16,892 nucleotides of DNA from Pirellulales bacterium (GCA_025924495.1 JAICIG010000140.1:1-16892), one strand, 5' to 3'; shown: positions 6,905-14,646, counted from the stretch's first letter. Made by a program: numbers and translations. Notes: generated by a model not told the origin, from the letters alone.

Positions 6905-7336
6905 GTGGCCATTTCCAGCATCGGTCTGCCGTCGTCTGCTTCACAATCCGGTCGTTCTCTTGAATTAGCGCTGGCTGCCGCGCGAACGGCGGCGGAAAAC
7001 CGCGGACGAGACATCGTGGTGCTTGACATGCGCGAGGTGACCCCGGTTTTCGACTACTTTGTTCTGGCCACGGGCAGCAGCCGACGGCAGCTGCACGCCA
7101 TGAGCGAAGAAATCGATCATAAGCTCGAAGACGAAATGGGCGATCGGCGGCTGGGCCTGGAAGGCTATCAGGAGAGCCGCTGGATTTTGCTCGATTACGG
7201 CGACGTCGTGGTTCACCTGTTCGAGCCTGACGCCCGCGAATATTACGCTTTGGAAGACCTGTGGTGCGAGGCGCGCCGCGTGCCCGTAGAGCTTCCCCCC
7301 GCCGACGGAACGGGCGGTCTGCACCTGGTGTCCTAA
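6905..7336 (+). CDS. rsfS: ribosomal silencing factor RsfS
   Basis: RsfS (DUF143/Iojap family) binds ribosomal protein uL14 on the 50S subunit and blocks subunit joining when nutrients are scarce. The 143 residues cover the whole family fold: LALAAARTAAENRGRDIVVLD, then VTPVFDYFVLATGSSRRQ, then the RLGLEGYQESRWILLDYGDV region and VVHLFEPDAREYYALEDLW, which is the signature C-terminal part. The start is GTG at 6905, supported by AAAGGA a few bases upstream; a nearby ATG at 6891 is in another frame. TAGAAT at 6860-6865 could be the -10 box, but I see no matching -35 element. The first ~15 residues and the last ~20 are polar extensions. The gene is followed by argS after 181 bp, so two translation genes sit together. 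Confidence 0.96.
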   Translation: MAISSIGLPSSASQSGRSLELALAAARTAAENRGRDIVVLDMREVTPVFDYFVLATGSSRRQLHAMSEEIDHKLEDEMGDRRLGLEGYQESRWILLDYGDVVVHLFEPDAREYYALEDLWCEARRVPVELPPADGTGGLHLVS

Positions 7337-7517
7337 GCGTCTTTTGGCGTGCGCAATTTCGCCTGCGCGCCTCGCAATCTTTATGATTGCCTGAGGATGC
7401 CTCATTCCAGCGCCTGGCGCCTCATTCTCCGCCTTGCCCGTTTGCCATTCGCCCCGTATCCTCGCGGTGAACCTATTCGTTTCGCGCGCGTCCCTTTGAG
7501 TTTGAAGGCTGTTTGCC

Positions 7518-9518
7518 ATGAACCTGCTCTCTGAACTTCAAACCCGATTCGCGGCCGCATTGAGCGCCTTAGGGGGCCCGGCGGGGCTGTCGACGGCCGA
7601 AATCGCCGAGCTGGCCGACATGGTGCGTCCGAGCCAAGACCCCAAGTTTGGCGACTATCAGGCCAATTGCGCCATGCCGCTGGGCAAGCGACTGGGGCGT
7701 CCCAAAGAGGTCCGCGAAGTAGCTAAGGAGTTGGTTGCCAGTTTGCGGATCGATGACCTCTGCCATCCGCCCGAAATCGCCGGCCCTGGCTTTATCAATC
7801 TGCGAATCAAAGACGAACGCCTTGTCGACATGCTGCAGATCGCACTCGGCGACGACCGCGTTGGCGTCGAGATGCTCAAGCAGCCGAAGACATATGTGGT
7901 TGACTTTTCCGCCCCGAACGTGGCCAAACCGATGCACGTCGGCCACATCCGCTCGACCGTGATCGGCGACGCGTTGTATCGAACGCTGAAGTTCCTCGGC
8001 CATCGAGTGATTGGCGACAACCACATCGGCGACTGGGGCACGCAGTTCGGCATGATCATCTACGGCTTCCGCCACTTCCGCGACGATACGGCCTACCAGG
8101 CAAGTCCGGTCGATGAGTTGGCCAGACTTTATCGCCTGGTCAATCAATTAGTCGACTACCACGAAGGGCGTGAAAAGCTCGCGCAAAAGCTGGAGCACGT
8201 TGTTCGCGACGAGGCGACCTTCGAAGGCCAACGAATGCAGTCTGCCGCCGGCGATCCCCAAGCAGAAAAGAAGGCGGCCAAGGCGCTCAAGAAGCTGGAA
8301 GCAGATCTTTCTCAATCGCGCAAGGAGTTGGCCGAGCTGCAGGCCAGGCAGGCGGCGATCGAAAGCAGCCCGACCCTTTCAAAACTAGCGGCCGAACATC
8401 GAGACATCGCTGCGGCCGTGCTGGGCGAAACGGCCAGGTTGCACGCCGGCGACGAACAGAACTTGCGCCTCTGGCGGGAGTTCATGCCGCCCTGTCTGGA
8501 AGCTATCGAGCAAGTCTATCGCCGGCTGGGCGTGAAATTCGACGTGGCGCTGGGCGAGAGTTTTTATCACGATAGACTGGCCGCCGTGGTCGACGATTTG
8601 CGCAAACGGGGCATCGCTCGCGAAAGCGACGGCGCCGTGTGCGTCTTTTTCGAAGACAGCGGCGTGCCGATGATCGTGCAGAAGCGCGACGGCGCTTTCC
8701 TGTACGCCACAACCGATTTGGCCACGATCCAATACCGGATGGAAACCTGGTCTCCCGACGCCATTCTGTATGTGGTCGACCATCGCCAGAGCGACCATTT
8801 CAAAATGCTGTTTGCCGCCGCGCGCCAATGGGGTTGCGAAAACGTCGAGTTTCAGCACATCAGCTTCGGCACGGTATTGGGAGAAGATGGCAGGCCCTAC
8901 AAGACCCGCTCGGGCGATACGGTTGGCCTGACCGGTTTGCTTGATGAGGCGGTATCGCGGGCCGGTCAGATCGTCGCTGCAAACGATGATGCAAAAAAAG
9001 ATGGCCCGGAACTGTCCGGCGCAGAGCGTCAAGCGATCGCGGAGCGCGTCGGCATCGCTGCGCTAAAGTATGCCGACTTATCGCAGAACAGGACCAGCGA
9101 CTATGTGTTCAGCTACGACAAGATGCTGGCCATGAATGGCAATACGGCCACCTACATGCAATACGCCTACGCGCGCGTGCGAAGCATCTTTCGTAAGGGG
9201 GCGATCGATATCGACGCGCTGCGCACCCAAGGCGCCGAATTGAAGCTCGATACGCCGGCCGAACGCGGATTGGCTTTGTCGATTTTGCGATTCTCGGAAG
9301 CGTTGGAATTCACGGTGGCAGACTATCGGCCGAATCAGTTGACGACCTACTTGTTCGATCTGGCGAACGCCTACTCGACTTTCTTCGAGCAATGCCCGGT
9401 GCTTAAAGCGGAGTCCCCGGCGATTCGCGACAGCCGCTTGTTGCTCTGCGATCTCACCGCCCGCACGCTGAAGCAAGGCCTCGAGCTGCTCGGCATCGAG
9501 GTCGTCGAAAAGATGTGA
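7518..9518 (+). CDS. argS: arginyl-tRNA synthetase
   Basis: This class I aminoacyl-tRNA synthetase charges tRNA-Arg in the cytoplasm. The 666-residue frame shows the N-terminal Arg_tRNA_synt_N domain (about 1-110), the ATP-binding HIGH-type motif HVGH at 140-143 followed by IRSTVIGD, the degenerate KMSKS counterpart KTRSG near residue 462, and the C-terminal DALR anticodon-binding domain containing YAYARVRSI around residue 550. The enzyme is about 90 residues longer than E. coli ArgRS (577 aa). The excess is a charged, probably coiled-coil insertion at about residues 240-300 (QAEKKAAKALKKLEADL, RKELAELQARQAAIES). The ATG at 7518 has AAGG ten bases upstream. The gene ends 80 bp from the stop of a convergent gene. 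Confidence 0.97.
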   Translation: MNLLSELQTRFAAALSALGGPAGLSTAEIAELADMVRPSQDPKFGDYQANCAMPLGKRLGRPKEVREVAKELVASLRIDDLCHPPEIAGPGFINLRIKDERLVDMLQIALGDDRVGVEMLKQPKTYVVDFSAPNVAKPMHVGHIRSTVIGDALYRTLKFLGHRVIGDNHIGDWGTQFGMIIYGFRHFRDDTAYQASPVDELARLYRLVNQLVDYHEGREKLAQKLEHVVRDEATFEGQRMQSAAGDPQAEKKAAKALKKLEADLSQSRKELAELQARQAAIESSPTLSKLAAEHRDIAAAVLGETARLHAGDEQNLRLWREFMPPCLEAIEQVYRRLGVKFDVALGESFYHDRLAAVVDDLRKRGIARESDGAVCVFFEDSGVPMIVQKRDGAFLYATTDLATIQYRMETWSPDAILYVVDHRQSDHFKMLFAAARQWGCENVEFQHISFGTVLGEDGRPYKTRSGDTVGLTGLLDEAVSRAGQIVAANDDAKKDGPELSGAERQAIAERVGIAALKYADLSQNRTSDYVFSYDKMLAMNGNTATYMQYAYARVRSIFRKGAIDIDALRTQGAELKLDTPAERGLALSILRFSEALEFTVADYRPNQLTTYLFDLANAYSTFFEQCPVLKAESPAIRDSRLLLCDLTARTLKQGLELLGIEVVEKM

Positions 9519-9565
9519 AGGAAGCGATGGCAGAGAAAAGCATCAGGACAGTATCTTTTCGTCTT

Positions 9566-9595
9566 GCGTCTTCCTGACGCCTAACGCCTGACGCC
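9566..9595. repeat. tandem heptamers and a small hairpin between convergent genes
   Basis: TGACGCC, TAACGCC and TGACGCC run head to tail at 9575-9595, differing only in the second base. The upstream GCGTC (9566-9570) can pair with GACGC (9576-9580) around a five-base loop, so the same stretch could act as a weak terminator between argS and the convergent zinc-ribbon gene. Confidence 0.5.
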
Positions 9596-9597
9596 GT

Positions 9598-10311
9598 TTA
9601 ACGTGCTCCGCGTGCGGGAGCGGCGGAATAAATCGGCCGGCCGTCGCGAGCCACTCCCGGTTTCAGCTTCAGATAGCTCTCTGCCAGCACGGCGGTTCGT
9701 TGCCATTCTTGCTCTGCGATCTGGCGTTTGCGCTGTTCGATCCGCTCGAAGTCGTCGGAAAGAAATTCAGCAATCAGCGGATGAAAGCCGGTCCATCGAT
9801 TCCGCTGCTGGGGACCTGGCATCAGGTCTTCGTCGTAGACAGGGTCTTGCTTGTAGGAGTTTACTGAAAGCAAGCGCGAGCCAGATCGCAACGAATAAAT
9901 TTGGAGCAGGATTTCGGAAAATCGCAACATCGCGACGCAATCCAACTCGTCGGTATAGGCTGCGATTAACAACGGCCGGTCTGATACGACGACAGCCGCT
10001 CGGCTATCGCCTTGGCGGAGTTGTTTCGCCAGATATTGCCGCTGCGGAAAGGTCCGGCCTATCAATTCGCCGAGTTGGGCCCGCAGCTCGAACAACTCTG
10101 GCCGCAAGATTCGCAGCTTGTCCTTGGAAAGTTTTAATAAGCCGGGATCAGTGGCGCGCGGAAATTCGCTGTTGAGCTTTCTTCCGCGGGGGTCAATTTC
10201 ACTGCCGCAGTGCGGGCATGTCCGCGCGCCCCATAACGAATGTCCCCACGACCTGAGACGGCCAACCGCGGGCAGCGGCTGGCCGCAGTCCGGGCATGCC
10301 TCCAGCGCCAT
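9598..10311 (-). CDS. zinc-ribbon protein of unknown function
   Basis: The protein is 237 aa long. An N-terminal zinc ribbon is formed by C6-x2-C9 and C32-x2-C35 (ACPDCGQPLP, then TCPHCGSEID). It is followed by a predicted alpha/beta domain of about 150 residues with RPLLIAAYTDELDCVAMLRF, in which an aspartate-rich turn follows a hydrophobic strand. A strongly helical, charged C-terminal region contains RIEQRKRQIAEQEWQRT. I recognise no named family beyond the ribbon. The ATG at 10311 has AGGA eight bases upstream, a good start. There is no signal peptide or membrane helix, so the protein is probably cytoplasmic. The gene converges on argS and its start lies back to back with the poorly defined ORF at 10345. 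Confidence 0.8.
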   Translation of the reverse strand: MALEACPDCGQPLPAVGRLRSWGHSLWGARTCPHCGSEIDPRGRKLNSEFPRATDPGLLKLSKDKLRILRPELFELRAQLGELIGRTFPQRQYLAKQLRQGDSRAAVVVSDRPLLIAAYTDELDCVAMLRFSEILLQIYSLRSGSRLLSVNSYKQDPVYDEDLMPGPQQRNRWTGFHPLIAEFLSDDFERIEQRKRQIAEQEWQRTAVLAESYLKLKPGVARDGRPIYSAAPARGAR

Positions 10312-10344
10312 TCTCGCTTTCCTTCCGCCTCTCTCGCTTCCGAA

Positions 10345-10767
10345 TTGATCTGGGCGATTATATCTACCGCCCTGGACGGCGTCTGGTTGCCGTTGCTATT
10401 CGTTTTTCTTCTATTTTTTCCGGGACAATTCCGTGCGCACTCCACTTCTTTAGTCAGTGATTATCTCGGATCCCAGTCCCGAGCGCATTTCGAGGCCTAC
10501 GTCGAATTCCATCTGCCGCTGATCGAATTGTTTTTCGATCGCCAATGGCGCCCGACCGACGATTACGAAAAGTATGTGCGGCGCCGTGACGTATTCCGTG
10601 CAGAGAAACCTTTTACGCTGCTGCTCGAACTCACCTCGCACCTGTTCTTCTATGTGCGCGATGTTCCTTACTTCGGGCTGCACTACGACGGTTTCTATGC
10701 CGTTGACGAATGCCGCACGCGATTGGCGCGGCTTAGCGCTTTGCCGGCGATTCGCTGCGCGGCTTGA
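10345..10767 (+). CDS. hypothetical protein with uncertain start
   Basis: The part from about 10441 to the stop reads like real protein: RAHFEAYVEFHLPLIELFF, then DDYEKYVRRRDVFRAEKPFT, then TSHLFFYVRDVPYFGLHYDG and DECRTRLARLSALPAIRC. I do not recognise a family. No in-frame ATG exists except 10240, which would overlap the divergent zinc-ribbon gene by 72 bp and read antisense through it. I therefore favour TTG at 10345 (140 aa); TTG at 10387 or 10393 is also possible. From any of these the N-terminus is hydrophobic (LPLLFVFLLFFPGQF), perhaps a signal anchor, but it may instead be untranslated leader. The 3' end overlaps the tail of the convergent tetR gene by 35 bp. A frameshift or lost start codon near 10430 would also explain the picture. 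Confidence 0.5.
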   Translation: MIWAIISTALDGVWLPLLFVFLLFFPGQFRAHSTSLVSDYLGSQSRAHFEAYVEFHLPLIELFFDRQWRPTDDYEKYVRRRDVFRAEKPFTLLLELTSHLFFYVRDVPYFGLHYDGFYAVDECRTRLARLSALPAIRCAA

Positions 10768-11374
10768 TTGGCCGCTTTTGCCTGGATTCCTGCGGCCAGG
10801 CGTGCATCGCCATGGCAGCCACTTCCTCGAGCTGAGTGCGAGTAGCGCCCCCTGCAGCCTGTACGGAGAGTCCCCAAATGACGGTGATTAGATAACGGGC
10901 CAAGACGGCGGGATCGGCGTCTGCGGGGAGCTCTCCTGCGTCGACCGCAAGTTCCAAACGGCGCCGCACCGCGGTCTCGGCGGCAGCGCGCTTCAGGCTC
11001 AACTCCTGGCGAACCGACTCGGCCGACGGGCCCGTGGCAAGTGCTCCCTGCACAAGCAGGCAGCCATCTGGATGACGCGCATCCATGGCCATGTCGATGG
11101 CGCCTTTGAATAGTTGTTCCGCGGCGCGGCGGGCCGTAGGTTCTCTAAGGGCTGACGGCAGGTATGAGGCCGGTTTCTGCAGGTACCGGTCGAGCGCCTT
11201 GCGGAACAGCGTTTCCTTATTGCCGAAAGCGGCATAAAGGCTGGGCGTATTGATGCCCATCACCTTGGTCAGGGCGGCCAGCGAAGCTCCCTCGTAACCG
11301 TGCCGCCAGAACAGCAACAGCGCCGCGTCGAGCGCCTTCTCAACGTTGAATTTTCTCGGACGCCCTTGGGGCAT
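10733..11374 (-). CDS. TetR/AcrR-family transcriptional regulator
   Basis: This 213-residue one-component repressor has the TetR helix-turn-helix at about residues 10-55: FNVEKALDAALLLFWRHGYE, SLAALTKVMGINTPSLYAAF and GNKETLFRKALDRYL. The C-terminal ligand-binding half contains ARHPDGCLLVQGALATGPS, a stretch typical of one common subgroup in which a cysteine lies near the ligand pocket. The last ~15 residues are basic (RQKRPIKPRSESPAKR). The ATG at 11374 has AAGGA eight bases upstream. The gene diverges from the VOC-SRPBCC-DoxX genes. A palindrome and overlapping promoters in the gap suggest that it represses itself and that operon. The ligand is unknown. Confidence 0.95.
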   Translation of the reverse strand: MPQGRPRKFNVEKALDAALLLFWRHGYEGASLAALTKVMGINTPSLYAAFGNKETLFRKALDRYLQKPASYLPSALREPTARRAAEQLFKGAIDMAMDARHPDGCLLVQGALATGPSAESVRQELSLKRAAAETAVRRRLELAVDAGELPADADPAVLARYLITVIWGLSVQAAGGATRTQLEEVAAMAMHAWPQESRQKRPIKPRSESPAKR

Positions 11375-11385
11375 CGATCCATCCT

Positions 11386-11405
11386 TAGTTATGTATCGAT
11401 TACTA
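11386..11405. promoter_or_regulatory. candidate TetR operator (20-bp imperfect palindrome)
   Basis: TAGTTATGTA followed by TCGATTACTA forms two half-sites that match at 7 of 10 positions when one is reverse-complemented. The site begins 12 bp upstream of the tetR start codon and touches the predicted tetR -10 box. Position and symmetry fit a TetR-family operator; assignment is by inference only. Confidence 0.5.
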
Positions 11406-11433
11406 TATTATGCGGCTTGACTGGCGGCTTCAA
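11405..11433 (-). promoter_or_regulatory. predicted tetR promoter
   Basis: On the minus strand TTGAAG (11433-11428) and TAATAT (11410-11405) are separated by 17 bp, a good sigma-70-type arrangement. Transcription would start just inside the palindrome at 11386-11405. Confidence 0.5.
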
Positions 11434-11445
11434 GTCTTTTACTTT
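11417..11445 (+). promoter_or_regulatory. predicted promoter of the VOC-SRPBCC-DoxX operon
   Basis: TTGACT (11417-11422) and TACTTT (11440-11445) are separated by 17 bp and give a leader of about 45 bases before the ATG at 11498. The element overlaps the divergent tetR promoter, so one bound regulator could affect both. The -10 match is only partial. Confidence 0.4.
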
Positions 11446-11497
11446 ATCGAGCGTTACACAATTCTTTGATTCTCACTTCTCGAGGGAGGCAGACGCG

Positions 11498-11911
11498 ATG
11501 CATGTCCAACCGTACTTGTTCTTCGACGGCCGCTGCGAAGAGGCGATCGAGTTTTATCGCACCGCACTTGGCGCCGAGGTGACGAGGATGCTGCGTTTCA
11601 AAGACAGCCCCGAGCCTCCCCAACCCGGCATGGTCCCGCCCGGCGCCGAGAACAAGATCATGCACGCCAGCTTTCGGATCGGCGATACGGCGGTGATGGC
11701 TTCCGACGGTCGTTGCCTGGGGCAAGCGACATTCAAAGGTTTTTCGCTGTCGCTCATCGTGTCGGACGAAGCGGAGGCCAAGCGGCTATATTCGGCGTTG
11801 AGCGACGGAGGCCAGGTGCAGATGCCGCTTGGCAAGACCTTCTTTTCGCCGGCCTTTGGCATGGTCGCCGACCGCTTCGGAGTATCCTGGATGGTTCTAG
11901 TGGGGGTTTGA
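11498..11911 (+). CDS. VOC-superfamily protein, PhnB/glyoxalase-like
   Basis: The 137-residue product belongs to the vicinal oxygen chelate superfamily in its PhnB-like (3-demethylubiquinone methyltransferase-named) branch. Typical stretches are YLFFDGRCEEAIEFYRTALG at 6-25, KIMHASFRIGDTAVMASD at 53-70, GFSLSLIVSD at 81-90 and FGMVADRFGVSWMV near the end. Proteins of this branch are often annotated as methyltransferases, but the activity is generally unknown. The start is secure: GGGAGG lies about eight bases before ATG 11498. It is the first gene after the divergent TetR regulator, with the SRPBCC gene beginning 47 bp downstream. Such regulator/VOC/SRPBCC/DoxX groups are common from memory, and a shared response to a small hydrophobic or electrophilic compound is a guess. 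Confidence 0.93.
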   Translation: MHVQPYLFFDGRCEEAIEFYRTALGAEVTRMLRFKDSPEPPQPGMVPPGAENKIMHASFRIGDTAVMASDGRCLGQATFKGFSLSLIVSDEAEAKRLYSALSDGGQVQMPLGKTFFSPAFGMVADRFGVSWMVLVGV

Positions 11912-11958
11912 GCGAAGATTCCGGGCTTCCTTGCCCTCAATGTAAAGGCGAACTGATC

Positions 11959-12579
11959 ATGTCTGTTCAAAGAACGGAAACCGGAGTTCCCATCACAACG
12001 TCGCCCGATAAGCCTGCGGCTTGCTGCGGCGGGAAGTTCTCAGTCGTCAAGAAAATTTTGCTTTGCCTGCTCCTACTCGTCGCCGTATTTTTGGCGGCCG
12101 TGGCCATGCAGCCCGCGGAGTTCACCGTTGAACGGACGGCGGCCATGTCTGCGTCCCCCGCAGCCGTCTTCGAGCAGGTCAACGATTTTCATCACTGGGC
12201 GGCCTGGTCCCCTTGGTTGGACCTCGATCCGCAGGCCAAGATCTCCTTCGACGGACCGTCTTCAGGCGAAGGCGCCATCTACCACTGGTCGGGCAATGCC
12301 GACGTCGGCGAAGGCGGCATGACGATCCTGGAAAGCCGGCCCGAGGAACTGATCAGAATAAAGCTCGAGTTCATACGGCCTTTCGCCGGCGCCAATACCG
12401 TGGAATTCACCTTCAAGCCGGAAGGCGATCAGACGTCGGTCACCTGGAGCATGTTCGGCAACAAGAACTTCGTCAGCAAAGCCATCTGCATGTTTGTCAG
12501 CATGGACGACATGATTGGCGGCAAGTTCGACGAAGGACTGGCCAGGTTGAAAAAGGTCGTGGAAGGGCCTGAGAACTAA
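11959..12579 (+). CDS. membrane-anchored SRPBCC-family protein
   Basis: The 206-residue protein has a polar N-terminus with a CC pair (residues 22-23), one hydrophobic helix at about 32-50 (KKILLCLLLLVAVFLAAVAM), and then a START/Bet v 1-like (SRPBCC, polyketide-cyclase type) domain from about 54 to the end. That fold makes a deep hydrophobic ligand pocket. Its opening is typical: FTVERTAAMSASPAAVFEQV followed by NDFHHWAAWSPW; the end FDEGLARLKKVVEG is the long C-terminal helix. The domain would face the periplasm or another non-cytoplasmic side. AAGGCG lies just upstream of ATG 11959. The gene sits between the VOC and DoxX-like genes, probably in one operon. The ligand is unknown. Confidence 0.9.
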   Translation: MSVQRTETGVPITTSPDKPAACCGGKFSVVKKILLCLLLLVAVFLAAVAMQPAEFTVERTAAMSASPAAVFEQVNDFHHWAAWSPWLDLDPQAKISFDGPSSGEGAIYHWSGNADVGEGGMTILESRPEELIRIKLEFIRPFAGANTVEFTFKPEGDQTSVTWSMFGNKNFVSKAICMFVSMDDMIGGKFDEGLARLKKVVEGPEN

Positions 12580-12669
12580 CGTCATGGCCTCCCGTGGCTT
12601 GGCGGTTTTTGAATGCCGCGGTGAGTCGCGGCGATTGGCCAAATCAGATTACCAACAAGGCGCAAAGCG

Positions 12670-13077
12670 ATGGGCAATCAAACCAAGGTCATGACCTGGA
12701 CAGGCTGGGTCTTAACGGTGTTGATCGGGCTGATGATGACTTTTGGCGGAGTCTATGTGCTGACGGATCCGCCCGAGCTTAAGGAACAGTTTGTCGGCAA
12801 GTTCGGCTATCCAGAGGATTTGTCGCTGGCCATCGGGATCGTCGAACTTTGTTGCGCTGCGCTTTACCTCATTCCGCGCACTAGCATTCTCGGCGCCGTA
12901 TTGCTGACCGGCTACCTCGGCGGCGCCGTGGCAACGCACGCGCGTGTTCACGACAATTTTGCCGCTGCAGTTATCGTGGGCATACTGGTCTGGCTCGCCG
13001 TGTATTTGCGAGACCCGAGGATCCGCGCTCTGTTGCCCTTACGCCGCTCCATCGTGCCGCCAGGAACAAGTGCATGA
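12670..13077 (+). CDS. DoxX-like four-helix membrane protein
   Basis: The 135-residue integral membrane protein has four predicted helices at about residues 11-30, 50-67, 72-88 and 98-113. The conserved DoxX-like features are the G-x-Y loop after helix 1, [20 protein letters not shown], and [16 protein letters not shown] linking helices 3 and 4. DoxX-family proteins occur beside oxidoreductases and stress-response genes, but a general biochemical role is not settled. The start ATG at 12670 has AAGG about ten bases upstream. It is the third gene of the probable TetR-linked operon, 90 bp after the SRPBCC gene. The following 157 bp contain no gene and no strong terminator. Confidence 0.92.
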   Translation: MGNQTKVMTWTGWVLTVLIGLMMTFGGVYVLTDPPELKEQFVGKFGYPEDLSLAIGIVELCCAALYLIPRTSILGAVLLTGYLGGAVATHARVHDNFAAAVIVGILVWLAVYLRDPRIRALLPLRRSIVPPGTSA

Positions 13078-13234
13078 CGGCGGACGGACGGCTTTGCCGC
13101 AGAGGTTTTATTTTCATCTTTGGCGCAAGCGGCTTACGAGCGGTTGGAATTGCGGAATCGCAAGCAAGCGAATGCGTAATCTGCCGAGGGCCCTCTCTTG
13201 GCGCTTTCAAACAAACAGAGAAAGGAAAAAAGGC

Positions 13235-14353
13235 ATGAGCGGAGTGCGAGTGTTGGTAGGGACCCGCAAGGGCGCGTTCATTCTGACGTCCGACGGCAAG
13301 CGGCAGAAGTGGGATGTCAGCGGACCGCACTTTGGCGGTTGGGAAATCTATCACATGAAAGCTTCGCCGATCGATCCCGACCGCATCTATGCATCGCAGA
13401 CAAGCGGTTGGTTCGGGCAATTGATCCAGCGTTCCAGCGACGGCGGCAAGACGTGGGAGCCTGTGGACAACAAGTTCGTCTATGAAGGCGAGACTGGCAC
13501 GCACCTTTGGTACGACGGTACGCCGCACCCTTGGGAGTTCAAACGCATCTGGCACTTGGAGCCGTCGCTGACCGATCCCGACACGGTTTATGCCGGCGCG
13601 GAAGACGCCGCCATGTTCCGCACGACGGACGGCGGAAAGACGTGGCATGAGCTGGCCGGCTTGCGCAACCATAGCTCGACAAAGCTCTGGCAGCCTGGCG
13701 CCGGCGGCATGGGCCTGCACACGATCGTGATCGATCCGAGCGACCCCAAGCGGATTTTCATCGCGATTTCGGCGGCCGGCACATTCCGTACGGAAGACGG
13801 AGGCGAGACCTGGAAGCCGATCAATCGCGGCCTGGTTTCCAAGTACGAACTGCCGGACCCGAATGCCGAAGTCGGCCACTGCGTGCACCGCATTGCCATG
13901 CATCCGTCGCGGCCTGGCGTGCTGTTCATGCAAAAACACTGGGACGTGATGCGCAGCGACGACGCCGGCGATTCGTGGCACGAAGTGAGCGGCGATCTGC
14001 CGACCGACTTCGGCTTTGTGGTCGATGTCCACGCGCACGAGCCGGAAACCATCTATGTCGTGCCAATAAAAAGCGACTCAGAACACTACCCGATCGACGG
14101 CAAACTGCGCGTCTATCGTAGCCGCTCGGGCGGCAACGAGTGGGAGCCGCTGGCCAAGGGGTTGCCTGAGCGCGATTGTTACGTCAATGTGCTACGCGAT
14201 GCGATGGCCGTCGACTCGATGGATTCATGCGGCATCTATTTCGGCACCACCGGCGGGCAGGTCTACTGCTCGGCCGATGCCGGCGACACCTGGGCGCCGA
14301 TCGTGCGCGATCTCCCGGCCGTCGTTTCCGTCGAGGTCCAGACGCTGTCATGA
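13235..14353 (+). CDS. BNR/Asp-box beta-propeller protein (sialidase-like fold)
   Basis: The 372-residue protein consists of a beta-propeller marked by six Asp-box motifs at 67-74 (SSDGGKTW), 130-137 (TTDGGKTW), 186-193 (TEDGGETW), 241-248 (SDDAGDSW), 296-303 (SRSGGNEW) and 346-353 (SADAGDTW), spaced about 50-63 residues apart. This is the fold of sialidases and VPS10-like proteins, but I do not see the arginine triad of true sialidases, so enzymatic activity should not be assumed. There is no signal peptide, which suggests a cytoplasmic location and is unusual for a sialidase. The start at 13235 has AAAGGA upstream. The stop codon overlaps the ATG of the next gene (ATGA), implying translational coupling with a MoaD/ThiS-like protein. 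Confidence 0.9.
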   Translation: MSGVRVLVGTRKGAFILTSDGKRQKWDVSGPHFGGWEIYHMKASPIDPDRIYASQTSGWFGQLIQRSSDGGKTWEPVDNKFVYEGETGTHLWYDGTPHPWEFKRIWHLEPSLTDPDTVYAGAEDAAMFRTTDGGKTWHELAGLRNHSSTKLWQPGAGGMGLHTIVIDPSDPKRIFIAISAAGTFRTEDGGETWKPINRGLVSKYELPDPNAEVGHCVHRIAMHPSRPGVLFMQKHWDVMRSDDAGDSWHEVSGDLPTDFGFVVDVHAHEPETIYVVPIKSDSEHYPIDGKLRVYRSRSGGNEWEPLAKGLPERDCYVNVLRDAMAVDSMDSCGIYFGTTGGQVYCSADAGDTWAPIVRDLPAVVSVEVQTLS

Positions 14354-14646
14354 TTCGCGTCGTCCTCCCTTACCACCTCCGCAAGCTCGCGCATGTCGAC
14401 GGCGACGTGCAACTCGAGATCGAAGGGCCGATCACTCTGCGATCAGTCCTCGACGCGCTCGAAGCTCGCTATCCGGTGCTTTGCGGCACGATCCGCGATC
14501 ATGCGACCCATCAGCGCCGCCCCTTCTTGCGGTTCTTCGCCTGTCTCGAAGATCGCTCCAACCAATCGCCCGACGAACCGTTGCCCGGCGCCATCGCCTC
14601 AGGCGCCGAGCCTCTCTATGTCGTTGGCGCTATGGCAGGCGGATAG
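14350..14646 (+). CDS. MoaD/ThiS-family ubiquitin-like sulfur-carrier-type protein
   Basis: The 98-residue protein has a beta-grasp sequence pattern: [20 protein letters not shown], then [19 protein letters not shown], then [13 protein letters not shown] and [13 protein letters not shown]. It ends exactly in Gly-Gly, the feature by which MoaD, ThiS and related carriers are adenylated and thiocarboxylated by an E1-like enzyme. No E1-like, MoaE, ThiG or other molybdopterin/thiamine gene is in the window, so I give no symbol. The ATG overlaps the stop of the beta-propeller gene by ATGA and has no separate good ribosome site, so translation probably depends on the upstream gene. The two proteins therefore probably act together. 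Confidence 0.88.
   Translation: MIRVVLPYHLRKLAHVDGDVQLEIEGPITLRSVLDALEARYPVLCGTIRDHATHQRRPFLRFFACLEDRSNQSPDEPLPGAIASGAEPLYVVGAMAGG

Noticed and set aside
8385..9032. Minus-strand open frame of 215 codons
   Set aside because: It is a shadow of argS; the plus-strand frame contains the KTRSG motif and conserved synthetase sequence here.
12971..14038. Minus-strand open frame of 355 codons
   Set aside because: It is antisense to the Asp-box propeller gene, whose six motifs and ribosome site establish the plus strand as coding.
13235..14353. True exo-alpha-sialidase
   Set aside because: Only the Asp-box fold marks are visible. I could not identify the catalytic arginine triad and nucleophilic tyrosine pattern, and the protein lacks an export signal.
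14350..14646. Molybdopterin synthase small subunit (moaD proper) or thiS
   Set aside because: No moaE, moaA, moaC, thiG or thiF neighbour is present, and the coupling to a beta-propeller gene points to a different role, so no symbol was given.
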